20,531 nt of DNA from CAZVWV01 sp964631745 (GCA_964631745.1 CAZVWV010000063.1:1-20531); one strand, 5' to 3'; numbered from the stretch's first letter, positions 8,345-15,643 are shown. Program-made: numbers and translations. The notes: a model not told the origin generated them from the letters alone.

Positions 8345-8502
8345 AAGTTTAGTTAGTGCGTTAATGATTAGCCGCTCTCTAAAAGATCCTCAATAAATAT
8401 CCCAGAATTATCCCTGGGCCTTAAGCGGGAAAGTATATTCAGAGCGTCCAAGCAAGGCACGATATGCCGTGTAGGCAAGAAATATTCGGAGCGCCGACGA
8501 CC
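8345..8502. other. Gene-free 3' flank of dnaJ with nested inverted repeats
   Basis: No gene is seen. CCGCT (8372-8376) pairs with AGCGG (8424-8428) and encloses CCCAG (8401-8405) with CTGGG (8414-8418). The inner hairpin sits 56 bp after the dnaJ stop, but no T-run follows on the plus strand, so it is not a standard terminator. The last 55 bases (8448-8502) are repeated exactly after the N gap. Confidence 0.5.
8448..8502 (+). repeat. 55-bp direct repeat, left copy at the assembly gap
   Basis: These 55 bases, running up to the first N, are identical to 8603-8657 immediately after the gap. The exact length of 55 and the position at both contig ends fit adjacent de Bruijn-graph contigs overlapping by k=55, so the duplication is probably an artefact, while the underlying sequence is probably a true multi-copy repeat that broke the assembly. 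Confidence 0.85.
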
Positions 8503-8602
8503 NNNNNNNNNNNNNNNNNNNNNNNNNNNNNNNNNNNNNNNNNNNNNNNNNNNNNNNNNNNNNNNNNNNNNNNNNNNNNNNNNNNNNNNNNNNNNNNNNN
8601 NN
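8503..8602. other. Assembly gap (100 N)
   Basis: Exactly 100 undetermined bases, the conventional filler for a scaffold gap of unknown size. The real distance may be zero (simple overlap) or may contain further repeat copies. Any reading frame drawn across it is meaningless. Confidence 0.99.
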
Positions 8603-8657
8603 CCAAGCAAGGCACGATATGCCGTGTAGGCAAGAAATATTCGGAGCGCCGACGACC
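8603..8657 (+). repeat. 55-bp direct repeat, right copy at the assembly gap
   Basis: Identical to 8448-8502. Its 3' part contains the core ATTCGGAGCGCCGACGAC, which recurs at 20459-20476. In this copy the core forms the start of a hairpin (CCGACG 8649-8654 with CGTCGG 8659-8664). Confidence 0.85.
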
Positions 8658-9769
8658 TCGTCGGCCGGTGTGTGAAGAAGCAGTTGTGTAGAGGGCGAAG
8701 CCCAGCACCGGCCCGAACTCCTCACGCCTGTCGGCCAAATACTTTTTGCCAGCTCGTGGCACCGGCAGGCGAGGTCGCCTGGGTTCTGAATATAGTTGTG
8801 CAGCTGCCTCGTGCCTTAGCTTTTCAAGCTATGGCAGAGCCGGAACTTAAATTTTTTAGAGTTTGATAGCTGGAAACAGACAGGGGTTTCTCGCAACTGA
8901 GAAACCGCAAAAACGGGTGGTAGGAAGGTGGTAAGAAATATAAGCCGGACCCTAGTCGCTCGCGCGATTTCGGGCCCGGCCCCTGTCCATATGGCTTCGT
9001 CGGGAAGCTCGCGGGCGGCGTGAGTGGGCATCGAAGTCTCGTGAAGTCTTCAACGCCACTCACCACGCACCCTCAAGTTTGCTACAGACTGCCCTCGCCA
9101 AAGTCGTTGTCAACAAAGTCCGACTGTAGATGCGTCGACATTGGCGAGGGGTTAAGGTTTCTCGATGAAAAAGTCGCCCAGATGGATTTCTCCGAGCGAC
9201 TTGAGCCTGGCGAAGTGTGAGCTAGCCCTCGGTGTTCTAAAGGTTTGCTCGCAAACACCAGGTCTCTCTCTGGGGTGAGTAGCGCAGACAGCGAACTCTT
9301 TACCTCGGCGCTACGCCCCAGACCTTACAGAACAGATCGTCACGCGACCTCCAACGGCAAAGACGGCTCTCTAGGAGCAGCCGTCTTCCCCCGGGGGTCG
9401 CGGTGTTCGTACGGGGCCTGACTCTGCTCGGGTTTCAGTCCCCGAGCAGTTTGGAGCAACCAATCCCATCGCGCGGGCGATGGTGTTCCGGCCCAGTGGC
9501 GCCGAATTCCATCATCCGCGTTGGGACTGGCCCTCCTTGTCCTCCGGGCGGAATCGTCCTGCCCGGATCTGGGAGCGCGATCCAGCCGGATCGCGAAATC
9601 CAAAGCAATTTTTATCCTCCCGCGGTCACCTTTTGGGTAAAATCAGGGCTGGGATGACCATTAGTGAACGCCGCACCCTGATTGCTCACCGACTGAGAAA
9701 TACCGTAGAGGCTGCTCGTGGTCCGGAAGACCAATTAAGACTACGGCGCCCTACCAGTTAACTCCATGA

Positions 9770-9832
9770 TCGAGTGAGCTTGCAGATGCTTGCGAGTGCA
9801 AGCAGCACTGGGGCATCTCCAAGCTCACTCGA
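9770..9832. other. 13-bp perfect stem-loop with inner hairpins
   Basis: TCGAGTGAGCTTG (9770-9782) is fully complementary to 9820-9832. Inside lie AGATGC 9784-9789 with GCATCT 9813-9818 and GCTTGC 9788-9793 with GCAAGC 9798-9803 (tetraloop GAGT); the last two share two bases. No T-run follows on either strand, so this looks like an RNA domain and not an intrinsic terminator. Confidence 0.7.
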
Positions 9833-9932
9833 ATAAAAACCTAATATAGTTGCGAGAACACCTGCCTACCTGAAGCGCGAGCTGCGTTATGTTGCTAACT
9901 CAACTCCGGCCGCGAACCTCAACTAGGCGGTG

Positions 9933-10352
9933 AAACTCAAAAATTCTACCCGAGATATTTAGTATGGAAAGAACGAAGTTATTGTTTACCGGAGATATCA
10001 TTCAGTGGGGAGCGAGTCAATGTTTTGGGGAGAAAAAAGGTGGAAGACTTTTGATGTTTATTTAATTGGGGGAATCCGGATAGTAGACGAGCTGTGCGTG
10101 CGAGTTAGGATGCATTTCGTTAACTACTCCTTAACCCCGTGTCCTCAGTGGTGAAACCATTCAGGATTTTCACCACGGAGGACACGGAGTTACACGGAGG
10201 GGAAACCACCCTGAGTTTATGAGCAATTACGCATTTCAGTTGGGAACTAGGGGGATGGGTAGGGTAGAAGTTGGTTCAGTATAGAGCGAGTATAGGGAGG
10301 TTAGATCAGGTCTAGGTAGTCAGGAACCGAATGCGGGCGCGAACAAGAACTG
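9933..10352. other. Spacer between structured blocks A and B
   Basis: No gene is seen. Apart from one long palindromic repeat (10132-10192) this stretch is purine-rich on the plus strand (several GGGG and GGAGG runs) and has few long inverted repeats, in clear contrast to the blocks on both sides. Confidence 0.5.
10132..10192. repeat. REP-like palindromic intergenic repeat
   Basis: CCGTGTCCTC (10137-10146) pairs with GAGGACACGG (10178-10187), and after one A/G mismatch GTGGTGAAA (10148-10156) pairs with TTTCACCAC (10168-10176); TAAC 10132-10135 with GTTA 10189-10192 extends the base. The right arm, with its CACGGAGGACACGGAG and CACGGAGG units, resembles a dispersed intergenic element met in many bacterial genomes; that comparison is from memory. 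Confidence 0.65.
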
Positions 10353-10927
10353 AAGGGGGGGGCAGCGCTGCAAGGCCGCTATGCAACGACTGCCCCCCTT
10401 GTGAGACTCGGAGTTTCTGAAACGCCTGGCGGTGTTCAGAAGTCCGAGTTCACGAAATGTCGGCTCTGGTGCTGTGTGGGAACCAGCCGGGTTTGATCTG
10501 GTATCCGGGGTGCCTGGGTGAGTATTTCTCCCCATGGCCGCACCTCACCAAGAGCCGAACATGTAACCCGACGGAAGCGAAGACAGCGGTTAAGTGGCCG
10601 AAACACGCTATCAACAGTTCCGCCGGGCGCATCTAGCTGGTGAATCACGCAGCTAGAGAAGTAACCTCAAAGATCTCATGACGGTATGCATCCAAACCGC
10701 CACCCATATGCGAACGCATATGCGCCGAACAAACACACACCAGCATGAGATCTCAAAAACCTTAGTCTACCTAGACACTGACCGCCTTAATGGCTCCATC
10801 CGTTTTAAATTCCGTCCGTTTGGAATATTAATAGGAATATTATTCGGAGATCTTTAAGGCGGTAGTGTCGAAACTTTACTTCTACATCACTTTCAAAGCA
10901 GCTCTTGGCAAACCAAGCTCAAGCTGC
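10353..10927 (-). ncRNA. Candidate structured RNA, block B (unrecognised class)
   Basis: About 575 bases without a gene but with successive strong helices: GGGGGGCAG 10357-10365 with 10390-10398 (9 bp); a hairpin 10401-10453 built of GTGA/TCAC, ACTCGGA/TCCGAGT, TTCTGAA/TTCAGAA and CGCC/GGTG, about 22 pairs; TCGGCTCT 10460-10467 with 10551-10558 enclosing GGTGAG 10517-10522/10544-10549; CCCG-CGGAA 10567-10576 with 10618-10627 enclosing AGCG 10585-10588/10606-10609; TCTAGCTG 10632-10639 with 10650-10657; AGATCTCATG 10671-10680 with 10744-10753 (10 bp) enclosing two hairpins (10682-10685/10696-10699 and CATATGC 10705-10711/10716-10722); GACACT plus ACCGCCTTAA 10774-10790 with 10854-10869 (16 pairs, one bulged G); GCAGCT-CTTGG 10898-10908 with 10913-10927. 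It may be a separate RNA or a further domain of block A. The strand is a lean from wobble pairs (three against one), and the ends are approximate. Confidence 0.55.
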
Positions 10928-11187
10928 GAATTTTAACGAACGACACGCTATAAACTGCAAAAATATTGCAATAATTCAGCGCCCCACACAGTACTCAAAT
11001 TCAAAACGCTACTCAAGTGATCTGTAAGCCAAAAATGAATAACGCACAACTTCTAGGGGCTTATGTGGCAAAAAAGTGCCCGCCCTATTGAACGTGAGGG
11101 CGCTTCCCCCCAGGATCTCCAATATTTCCAACTAATTAAAGCTAGTTTCCCCTGCAATAAAGTCCCGTTAGACTGCATCTTACAACT
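10928..11187. other. Gene-free leader upstream of the LpoA-like gene
   Basis: No gene is seen. It holds a small hairpin CGCCCT (11081-11086) with AGGGCG (11097-11102) next to GGCA (11067-11070)/TGCC (11077-11080); read on the minus strand this is a stem followed by a six-T run (11070-11075), so a leftward terminator is conceivable, though the run is displaced from the stem. No convincing -35/-10 pair was found for the rightward lipoprotein gene or for a leftward RNA, although a promoter must be in or near this stretch. Confidence 0.45.
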
Positions 11188-13155
11188 ATGAAGAAATCTA
11201 TCCAATCGGCCCTGTACATATTGCTCGCAGTCTTCATTTTCGCTTGCTCCGGCGGCAGTAAGCAGAAATATCCGGCAGGCTCTAGTGCGCCTTCTGCATC
11301 GCTAAACGGCGGCACCACGCATATGCAGATTGGCACGGATCTCCCTTGGGTGACTTGGCTAGACGGAAAAGATCTAAACGGGGCCGATTTTAATGTGGCC
11401 GCTATCCTTAAGGGGGACGAATACTTGCGCTCAAGGCAGTGGGTCTTGGCGCTCAAGGAATTCACGAGTGTGCGCGCTGCTGGTTTAAGTTTCGCTCAGA
11501 AGCAGGCTTTGGCGCTTCGGATTTCGACTGCTGAATTGCAACTCGGTCAACCCGCTGGCGCGCTTCGCACCATCAGTGATTTTTATAAAGCCGAGAAGCT
11601 TGGAGTGGATAAAGTTGATCTGCCCAGCGCTTTAATTTTTGCTTACGCCTATGGCGCCAGCGCCGATTTTGATCAGAGTCTGGCTTGGTTCTCGCGTTCT
11701 AGAACTGTGGCGGAAGCTAGATACGCCAGCGGGGATTACGTGGCGCGTGGCGTTAAGCTTTTGTTGGAGGTTGCCTCCAGCAATCAGTTCGAAACTCTAG
11801 CCAAAACTTGGCACAGCGACACCTTTATCAATACCGAGATCGGTCGTGAACGCGCGCGCCGCGCAAGGATTGGGGTTGTGGATTTTTCGGTGCCATCACA
11901 GAAGCGTTTCTGGGAGCTACCATCACAGTCGGTATTAGTTGGCGCGGGAAGCTCTGCCGCATCGACACTGACCGGAGTTAACGATACCGCTTTGCAGCTA
12001 AAGGTCGGCGTAGTCGTGCCGCTAAGCGGGAAGTACGGCGCCTTCGGCCAGAGCTTAAAGAACGGCATGGAGCTAGCTCTCAAAGCCCAGAAATCCAACG
12101 GGGACACCTTGCCCTATTCGATTGTGTACAAAGATTCCGGAATGGATTTAGACACGGCGCGGAAGTCCGCCTTGGATCTGATCACGGTCGACAAAGCCGG
12201 GTTTATTTTGGGCGCGCTACTTTCGGAAAACAGCGTGGTGGTGGCGGACTTGGCGCGCGAGAATCGGGTGCCGGTTATTAGTTTCTCCAAGAGCTCGAAC
12301 TTTGAGACAGGCTCGGGCGTGTTCCGTCTTGGTCCGACCCCCGAGAGCCAGATCGATTCGCTGATAGAGGAGTGTTATCATCGCTTAGGGCTTAGGAAAT
12401 TTGGCATGGTGTATCCCACCGAACCCGGCGCGCTGGAATTTGTCGATATCTTCAAGGCAAAGCTGCGGGATTTGGGTGTAGGCTTTGAGTATGAGGCCAA
12501 GTATTACACCGATGACAGCAACGCGCTTCTGACAATCGCCAAAGAACTAGATCAACAACCTGGAATAGAAGCCATATTTTTCCCGGATGGCCTTGATGCT
12601 GCAAGCAAATTCTCAGCCGATCTCTCTCCCAAAGTGCGTGAACGCACCCGGCTAATTGGCACCGCTAGTTGGGATAACTACCAAGAGCTGGCGCGATATC
12701 GCACTACAATGTCGGGCGCAATTTTTGTTAGTCCGTTTTTTAGTTTATCCGAGAGAGACATCACAAAATCTTTTGTGGAGTCCTACAAGAAGACTTACAA
12801 CAAAGCCCCGGACTTCCTGGCGGCGCAAGGGTTCGACGCCGCCACCCTTGTATTGGCGGCCCTCAAGCGACAAGTCGGTGATCATGTGAGCGCGCTTGAA
12901 GCTTTTGCAGGTATTGAGAAGTATCAGGGCTTGACCGGAGACATACAGATCGAGCAAGGGGGGGAACTTAGGCGGAAATTTAATGTTGTGCAGCTTGTTG
13001 GAGAGAACTTAATATCGCCACCAGAGCTGACTGGCACAGGAACCGGTGAGGATGCGCACCTGGCCTTGGAAAATGTGCGACCGGTAATAACCGGGATCGG
13101 CGGCGGTGAGCTTAAGTTTTCTGAACAGAATGAAACGGACTCGAACAAAAACTGA
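11188..13155 (+). CDS. LpoA-like lipoprotein with periplasmic-binding-protein fold
   Basis: A 655-residue exported lipoprotein: the signal peptide MKKSIQSALYILLAVFIFAC ends in a lipobox with Cys20 as the lipidation site. A flexible Ser/Gly segment follows (20-45), then a helical repeat-like region (about 75-220, consistent with TPR-type helices), and from about residue 271 (LKVGVVVPLSGKYGAFGQSLKNGMELA) a type 1 periplasmic-binding-protein domain of the Leu/Ile/Val-binding family. This two-part architecture is that of LpoA, the outer-membrane activator of penicillin-binding protein 1A; identity of the partner here is inference. An amino-acid-binding ABC substrate receptor is the alternative, but no permease or ATPase neighbour is present. 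lon starts 16 nt downstream, so the two are co-transcribed. No strong ribosome-binding site is seen. Confidence 0.8.
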   Translation: MKKSIQSALYILLAVFIFACSGGSKQKYPAGSSAPSASLNGGTTHMQIGTDLPWVTWLDGKDLNGADFNVAAILKGDEYLRSRQWVLALKEFTSVRAAGLSFAQKQALALRISTAELQLGQPAGALRTISDFYKAEKLGVDKVDLPSALIFAYAYGASADFDQSLAWFSRSRTVAEARYASGDYVARGVKLLLEVASSNQFETLAKTWHSDTFINTEIGRERARRARIGVVDFSVPSQKRFWELPSQSVLVGAGSSAASTLTGVNDTALQLKVGVVVPLSGKYGAFGQSLKNGMELALKAQKSNGDTLPYSIVYKDSGMDLDTARKSALDLITVDKAGFILGALLSENSVVVADLARENRVPVISFSKSSNFETGSGVFRLGPTPESQIDSLIEECYHRLGLRKFGMVYPTEPGALEFVDIFKAKLRDLGVGFEYEAKYYTDDSNALLTIAKELDQQPGIEAIFFPDGLDAASKFSADLSPKVRERTRLIGTASWDNYQELARYRTTMSGAIFVSPFFSLSERDITKSFVESYKKTYNKAPDFLAAQGFDAATLVLAALKRQVGDHVSALEAFAGIEKYQGLTGDIQIEQGGELRRKFNVVQLVGENLISPPELTGTGTGEDAHLALENVRPVITGIGGGELKFSEQNETDSNKN

Positions 13156-13171
13156 ACCCGTAAGATAGTAT

Positions 13172-15643
13172 ATGAAGAAGAACAAGAAGACGATTACCAA
13201 GACAAAATCACCCAAGTTTGCCCGCAAAGGCAAAAGCGCTAAGGTCGAAGGCGGCAACACTTTTCAAATTCCGGAATACTTGCCGATTCTGCCGGCTCGA
13301 GATTTGGTGGCGTTTCCTTCCGTTATGATGTCGCTCTATGTGGGCCGGCCTACTAGCGTCAAGGCCGTGGAACTTGCCTCAAAGGAAGACCAACTCATAT
13401 TTATCGTAGCGCAGAAGAATTTAGATACCGAGGAGCCCCAAGAAAAAGATCTTTACCGATTGGGAGTTGTGGCGCATATCGTTCGAACCTTGAAGGTCCC
13501 GGACGGTCGCTTGAAAGTGCTGCTGCAAGGGATTGTGCGCGCGCGTTTGCACGAAGTCACATCCAGAAATAATGAAGCCTTTGCCAGAATCGAGCCGCTC
13601 ACGGTTGTGCCGGAGGTGCAGCTTACAGCCGAGGACGAAGCCACTATTAACCGTATTAAAGAAAATCTTCAGGTTTTGGTGCAGTACGAGCATCTGCCAG
13701 AGGAGATGTTGCTGGTGACCGAGGAAATTCAAGACCCAGGCACACTTGCGGATGTAATTTTGGCGCACTACAAGTTAGACCCCCAGGTGGCGCAACACGC
13801 CTTGGAAGAGCACGATCCCATTAAGCGTCTTAAGATTACAGACGCCATTATCGCAGACGATCTGAATCAGTTTTTGGTTTCGGAAAAGATTAAAGATAAG
13901 ACCAGAGACGAGATGACCAAAGGGCAGCGCGAATATTATTTGCGCGAGCAGATAAAGCTCATACAAAAAGAGCTTGGAGAGGTGGATACCGGCTCAGAAG
14001 AGATTCAGTCTCTTAAGGAATCCTTGAAGAAAGCCAAACTTCCTGCATCTGCCAAGCAGGAAGCAGACAAACAAGTCACGCGGCTGGAACGTATGCCGGT
14101 TGAATCAAGTGAGTACGCTTTGCTGCGAACTTATTTGGAGTGGTTGGCGGATCTCCCTTGGGATGTGCGCACACAGGACAGATTAGATATTAAACGGGCC
14201 CAAGAGGTTTTGGAGCGAGATCATTTTGGTTTGGAAAAGGTAAAAGACCGAATTTTGGAATATCTGAGCGTTCGGAAATTGAACAAAGACTCCAAAGGTC
14301 CGATCCTGTGTTTTGTGGGGCCTCCGGGAGTGGGAAAGACCTCGCTGGGCAAATCGATCGCGGCTGCCCTGGGAAGGAAGTTCTGCCGTATGTCCCTGGG
14401 CGGGGTGCGCGATGAAGCCGAGATTCGCGGACACAGGCGCACCTATGTGGGTGCGCTACCCGGCAGAGTCGTGCAGGGCATTAAACAAGCTGGCAGTCGC
14501 AATCCGGTCTTTGTATTGGACGAGCTTGATAAGGTGGGCGCGGATTTTAGAGGCGACCCGGCCTCGGCCTTACTTGAAGTTTTAGACCCGCAACAAAATA
14601 AAGAGTTTCAGGATCACTATCTAAATCTTCATTTCGATCTCTCTGAGGTGTTGTTCGTGGCCACGGCCAATACCATTGATACGATTCCCGATGCCTTGCT
14701 CGATCGCTTAGAGGTGATTTACATCTCGGGCTACACCACCGAGGAAAAGGTAAAGATCTCGGAGCGATTTTTGATCCCGCGCCAAATGGTGGAGAATGGG
14801 CTTAAAGATAAGGAGATTAAGTTTACCGAGCCCGCCATTCTGTATCTGGTAGAGCGCTACACGCGCGAGGCCGGAGTTAGAAACTTAGAGCGGGAGATCG
14901 GCTCGCTCTTTAGAAAGCTCGCCAGAGAATATGCCGAGTCTAAAAAATTATTGAAGGTAATTACTCCGCCAGTGGTAACGCGCCTACTGGGCGTGACCAA
15001 ATTCGACCCCGAGCTAGACGAAAGAAAAGACTTAGTTGGCTTGGCGCGCGGCCTGGCCTGGACTATTCACGGCGGTGAAGTAATGCCGGTCGAGGCCTCG
15101 GTTGCCAAGGGTACCGGAAATCTAGCGCTGACCGGGCAGCTCGGTTCGGTCATGCAGGAATCAGGGCAGGCGGCGTTATTTTATGCACGCTCTAACGCCG
15201 ATATTTTGGGGCTCGAACCTGATTTTCATCAGAAGCACGACTTCCATATTCATGTGCCCGGTGGCGCTACTCCAAAGGACGGCCCCTCGGCAGGTATCAC
15301 TATCGTTACCGCCTTGGTCTCGGCGCTCTCGCATCGCAAAGTTTCAAAAGACTACGCCATGACTGGTGAGATCACTTTGCGCGGCAACGTGTTGCCGATC
15401 GGCGGCCTGAAAGAGAAGGCTCTGGCCGCCCTGAGGCACGGAATCCAGAAGATCATTATCCCGTACGAAAATGTGAAGGACCTGGAGGAGATTCCAAAGG
15501 AGCAGCGGAAGCTAATTAAATTTATCCCAGTCAAACATATCGGCGAAGTTTTGCAGTTGGCTCTAATCGGTGAGCCTGCCAAGCGAAAAATTAAAGCCCG
15601 AAGTAAGAGTAAGACGAGGCCTGCAATCCGTGCCGAAGTTTAG
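13172..15643 (+). CDS. lon: ATP-dependent protease La (Lon)
   Basis: LonA-type cytosolic AAA+ serine protease, 823 residues, degrading damaged and regulatory proteins. Domains in order: a basic N-terminal extension (1-30, rich in Lys), the substrate-binding LON domain (about 35-230), a coiled-coil section, the AAA+ module with Walker A GPPGVGKTS at 383-391 and Walker B VFVLDELDK from 446, and the protease domain with the Ser706 (PKDGPSAG) and Lys749 (GGLKEKA) catalytic dyad, spaced 43 residues as in E. coli. A basic tail (KRKIKARSKSKTR) ends the protein. It lies between an LpoA-like lipoprotein (16 nt upstream) and an exported metallopeptidase-like gene that overlaps its 3' end. Confidence 0.97.
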   Translation: MKKNKKTITKTKSPKFARKGKSAKVEGGNTFQIPEYLPILPARDLVAFPSVMMSLYVGRPTSVKAVELASKEDQLIFIVAQKNLDTEEPQEKDLYRLGVVAHIVRTLKVPDGRLKVLLQGIVRARLHEVTSRNNEAFARIEPLTVVPEVQLTAEDEATINRIKENLQVLVQYEHLPEEMLLVTEEIQDPGTLADVILAHYKLDPQVAQHALEEHDPIKRLKITDAIIADDLNQFLVSEKIKDKTRDEMTKGQREYYLREQIKLIQKELGEVDTGSEEIQSLKESLKKAKLPASAKQEADKQVTRLERMPVESSEYALLRTYLEWLADLPWDVRTQDRLDIKRAQEVLERDHFGLEKVKDRILEYLSVRKLNKDSKGPILCFVGPPGVGKTSLGKSIAAALGRKFCRMSLGGVRDEAEIRGHRRTYVGALPGRVVQGIKQAGSRNPVFVLDELDKVGADFRGDPASALLEVLDPQQNKEFQDHYLNLHFDLSEVLFVATANTIDTIPDALLDRLEVIYISGYTTEEKVKISERFLIPRQMVENGLKDKEIKFTEPAILYLVERYTREAGVRNLEREIGSLFRKLAREYAESKKLLKVITPPVVTRLLGVTKFDPELDERKDLVGLARGLAWTIHGGEVMPVEASVAKGTGNLALTGQLGSVMQESGQAALFYARSNADILGLEPDFHQKHDFHIHVPGGATPKDGPSAGITIVTALVSALSHRKVSKDYAMTGEITLRGNVLPIGGLKEKALAALRHGIQKIIIPYENVKDLEEIPKEQRKLIKFIPVKHIGEVLQLALIGEPAKRKIKARSKSKTRPAIRAEV

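Larger units (their letters stand above)
8603..9932 (-). ncRNA. Candidate large structured RNA, block A (unrecognised class)
   Basis: About 1.3 kb with no credible gene but dense, nested, mutually unrelated inverted repeats, as expected for a large folded RNA. Helices seen: GGCACGA 8611-8617 with 8809-8815; 8629-8644 with 8735-8750 (16 positions, 13 Watson-Crick); CCGGTG 8665-8670 with 8706-8711 around GGGC/GCCC 8693-8703; CAGGCG 8766-8771 with 8776-8781; GACAGGGG 8879-8886 with 8980-8987 enclosing 8885-8892/8899-8906 and GCCGG 8944-8948/8976-8980; GTGAGTGG 9020-9027 with 9056-9063; 9092-9101 with 9141-9150 (10 bp); 9171-9177 with 9196-9202; a coaxial arm 9260-9264/9321-9325, 9270-9275/9316-9321, 9279-9285/9308-9314; CGCGACC 9343-9349 with 9396-9402 enclosing 9360-9368/9379-9387 (9 bp); 9424-9432/9441-9449 (9 bp); 9466-9471/9478-9483; 9543-9549/9561-9567; 9576-9583/9588-9595; 9641-9648/9676-9683; CCGTAG 9703-9708/9741-9746; 9770-9782/9820-9832 (13 bp); 9859-9868/9924-9932. 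I do not recognise RNase P, tmRNA, rRNA or intron core motifs. The strand is a lean from wobble pairs, not a certainty; the ends are approximate and no promoter was identified. Confidence 0.6.

Noticed and set aside
8368..8762. Reading frames of 75-107 codons spanning the N gap
   Set aside because: They run through 34 unknown codons and use the duplicated 55-bp contig overlap twice; the rest coincides with RNA-type helices.
9403..9761. Two overlapping plus-strand frames (84 and 93 codons) in block A
   Set aside because: They overlap each other in different frames, have no ribosome-binding site or family resemblance, and their bases are used in perfect stems such as 9424-9449, 9543-9567 and 9576-9595.
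10320..10648. Minus-strand frames of 60-71 codons in block B
   Set aside because: Three overlapping frames with low-complexity composition and no start signals; the helices explain the region better.
11067..11102. Rho-independent terminator for block B on the minus strand
   Set aside because: On that strand the stem lies upstream of block B, so it cannot end it, and the T-run is displaced from the stem; kept only as a note in the spacer entry.
8345..11187. Group I or group II intron, RNase P RNA, tmRNA or rRNA
   Set aside because: I looked for the domain V-type hairpin, RNase P and tmRNA signature strings and rRNA core motifs on both strands and did not see them. No reverse transcriptase or homing endonuclease is present. 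A covariance-model search remains necessary.
8345..11187. CRISPR array or retron
   Set aside because: The inverted repeats differ from each other and are not regularly spaced direct repeats; no Cas, reverse transcriptase or effector gene is present.
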